From positions 36,516,724 through 36,580,723 of the forward strand of contig JAYGXS010000003.1 in NCBI GenBank assembly GCA_036362985.1: DNA of 64,000 nucleotides, read 5' to 3'. Of the stretch, positions 63,317-64,000 are shown piece by piece. Origin of the DNA: Ligula intestinalis. Lineage: Eukaryota; Platyhelminthes; Cestoda; Diphyllobothriidea; Diphyllobothriidae. Positions within the stretch are counted from its first letter, which is position 1. Every line of letters starts with the position of its first letter. Position numbers and translations under genes: made by a program. Under the pieces are notes generated by a model that was not told the DNA's origin, did no database searches, and saw only the letters and a list, made by a program, of their open reading frames with translations.

Positions 63317-64000
63317 CTGAATAATGCCAATTCATTCAAAACCGTACTTTTTGAGGCAGGGCCCATTGACCTCCAAATTTGTCTAGACAGACAGTCTGGG
63401 TGCAGTAACACCCGTGGCCACACTCTCTGCCAGACCTTTTGTCCTTGGGGGTAGCCAACCGAGCGTTTAATCGGTTTCACCCACCTACCGAAGCCGCATT
63501 GCGAACGTATTAGTTCGGTGGCGCAACCGTTTACACTTTTAGACCAATCATAGTCATGGTGTGGACTGACAGTTCCTAACATCACTCCATAATATGAGTA
63601 TCTCAGCTAATCAGCGTGTGGGCATTTTACTGGCATGCACATGCCTAGAATATGCCGGCACAATGCTGGCATATTCTATTAGGGTAGCGCAAAACTCACT
63701 CTTCCGTAATTTCGGATGGCCTAAAGTAGGTGAATTTGGTGATAAAGTACGACAGAACCACACTATTGTGATATACCTTCTACCCTATGGCGCCCAAGGG
63801 TGGTAAGTGCATGCAAGAGTGGTACGCGCATAAGCGCAACTTCACTGGCAGCCACATTGGCATCGACACGACTCACAAACTCTATTGAGATGGTCAGCTT
63901 AGCAGGGATTTTACGCGTGACTTTGTGGGCAATCATTTACGTCTAGTATTTACTGCGCGCTCATCAACTGCTTAGGCAGATATCGACAGCTTTCTTGTCC
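63317..64000. other. Unassigned window end
   Basis: About 680 bases with short frames on both strands (the longest a 96-codon minus frame at 63295-63585) but no recognised domain or repeat. Confidence 0.4.

Overview
This is eukaryotic DNA, almost wholly made of decayed, nested transposable elements. I found no convincing host protein gene, rRNA or functional tRNA in 64 kb. The element mix suggests a flatworm (Platyhelminthes), perhaps a large-genome tapeworm: Penelope-like elements (PLEs) with GIY-YIG domains, several CR1-like non-LTR retrotransposon (LINE) lineages, Ty3/Gypsy elements, a CACTA-like DNA transposon and tRNA-derived SINEs. That placement is an inference from protein style, not a database result. 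Two 10-N runs (435-444 and 58900-58909) are scaffold gaps. For reference I name the lineages F1 (copies A, B, D, K and old relic O), F2 (E), F3 (H, J), F4 (G, I), F5, F6 and F7.

Layout. 1-1621: a PLE palindrome around the first gap. 1622-8790: F1 copy A (minus) split by a 3.9-kb CACTA-like transposon (4420-8368) that carries a transposase gene and a DUF4806-type gene. 9130-12290: F2 copy E (plus). 12290-16870: F1 and F4 tail fragments, two SINE copies and the F6 endonuclease relic. 17380-21795: F3 copy H with ORF1 and ORF2. 21796-24728: F4 copy I. 25140-32168: a very old minus-strand F1 copy (O) interrupted by younger plus-strand F1 copies B (26382-29394) and D (30546-31572). 32170-37080: an inverted SINE pair, a Helitron/PIF1-like helicase relic (33545-34245, minus), the F7 RT relic and a Gypsy LTR piece. 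37082-39228: F1 copy K. 39290-39770: a Gypsy LTR and RNase H remnant. 39790-49000: F5 (minus), with a 5.3-kb head-to-head PLE dimer (41875-47152) inserted in its ORF2. 49860-50265: a PLE GIY-YIG fragment. 51230-59280: Gypsy A (minus, its LTR split by the nearly full-length F4 copy G at 52346-57311) and Gypsy B (plus). 59281-60290: F3 copy J, a 3' fragment. 61740-62760: a second CACTA-like transposase relic. 63184-63316: a SINE.

The best-supported unusual structure is the PLE dimer. Two copies run outward from a common centre with nearly identical 2.4-kb arms, share the same two premature TAA stops, and are bounded by a 9-bp direct repeat. Removing the dimer and one copy of that repeat restores the reading frame of the interrupted F5 element. 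The nesting gives relative ages: CACTA is younger than A; B and D are younger than O; G is younger than Gypsy A; the PLE dimer is younger than F5. None of the larger elements looks fully intact. B comes closest, being 5'-truncated with one stop in its remaining ORF.
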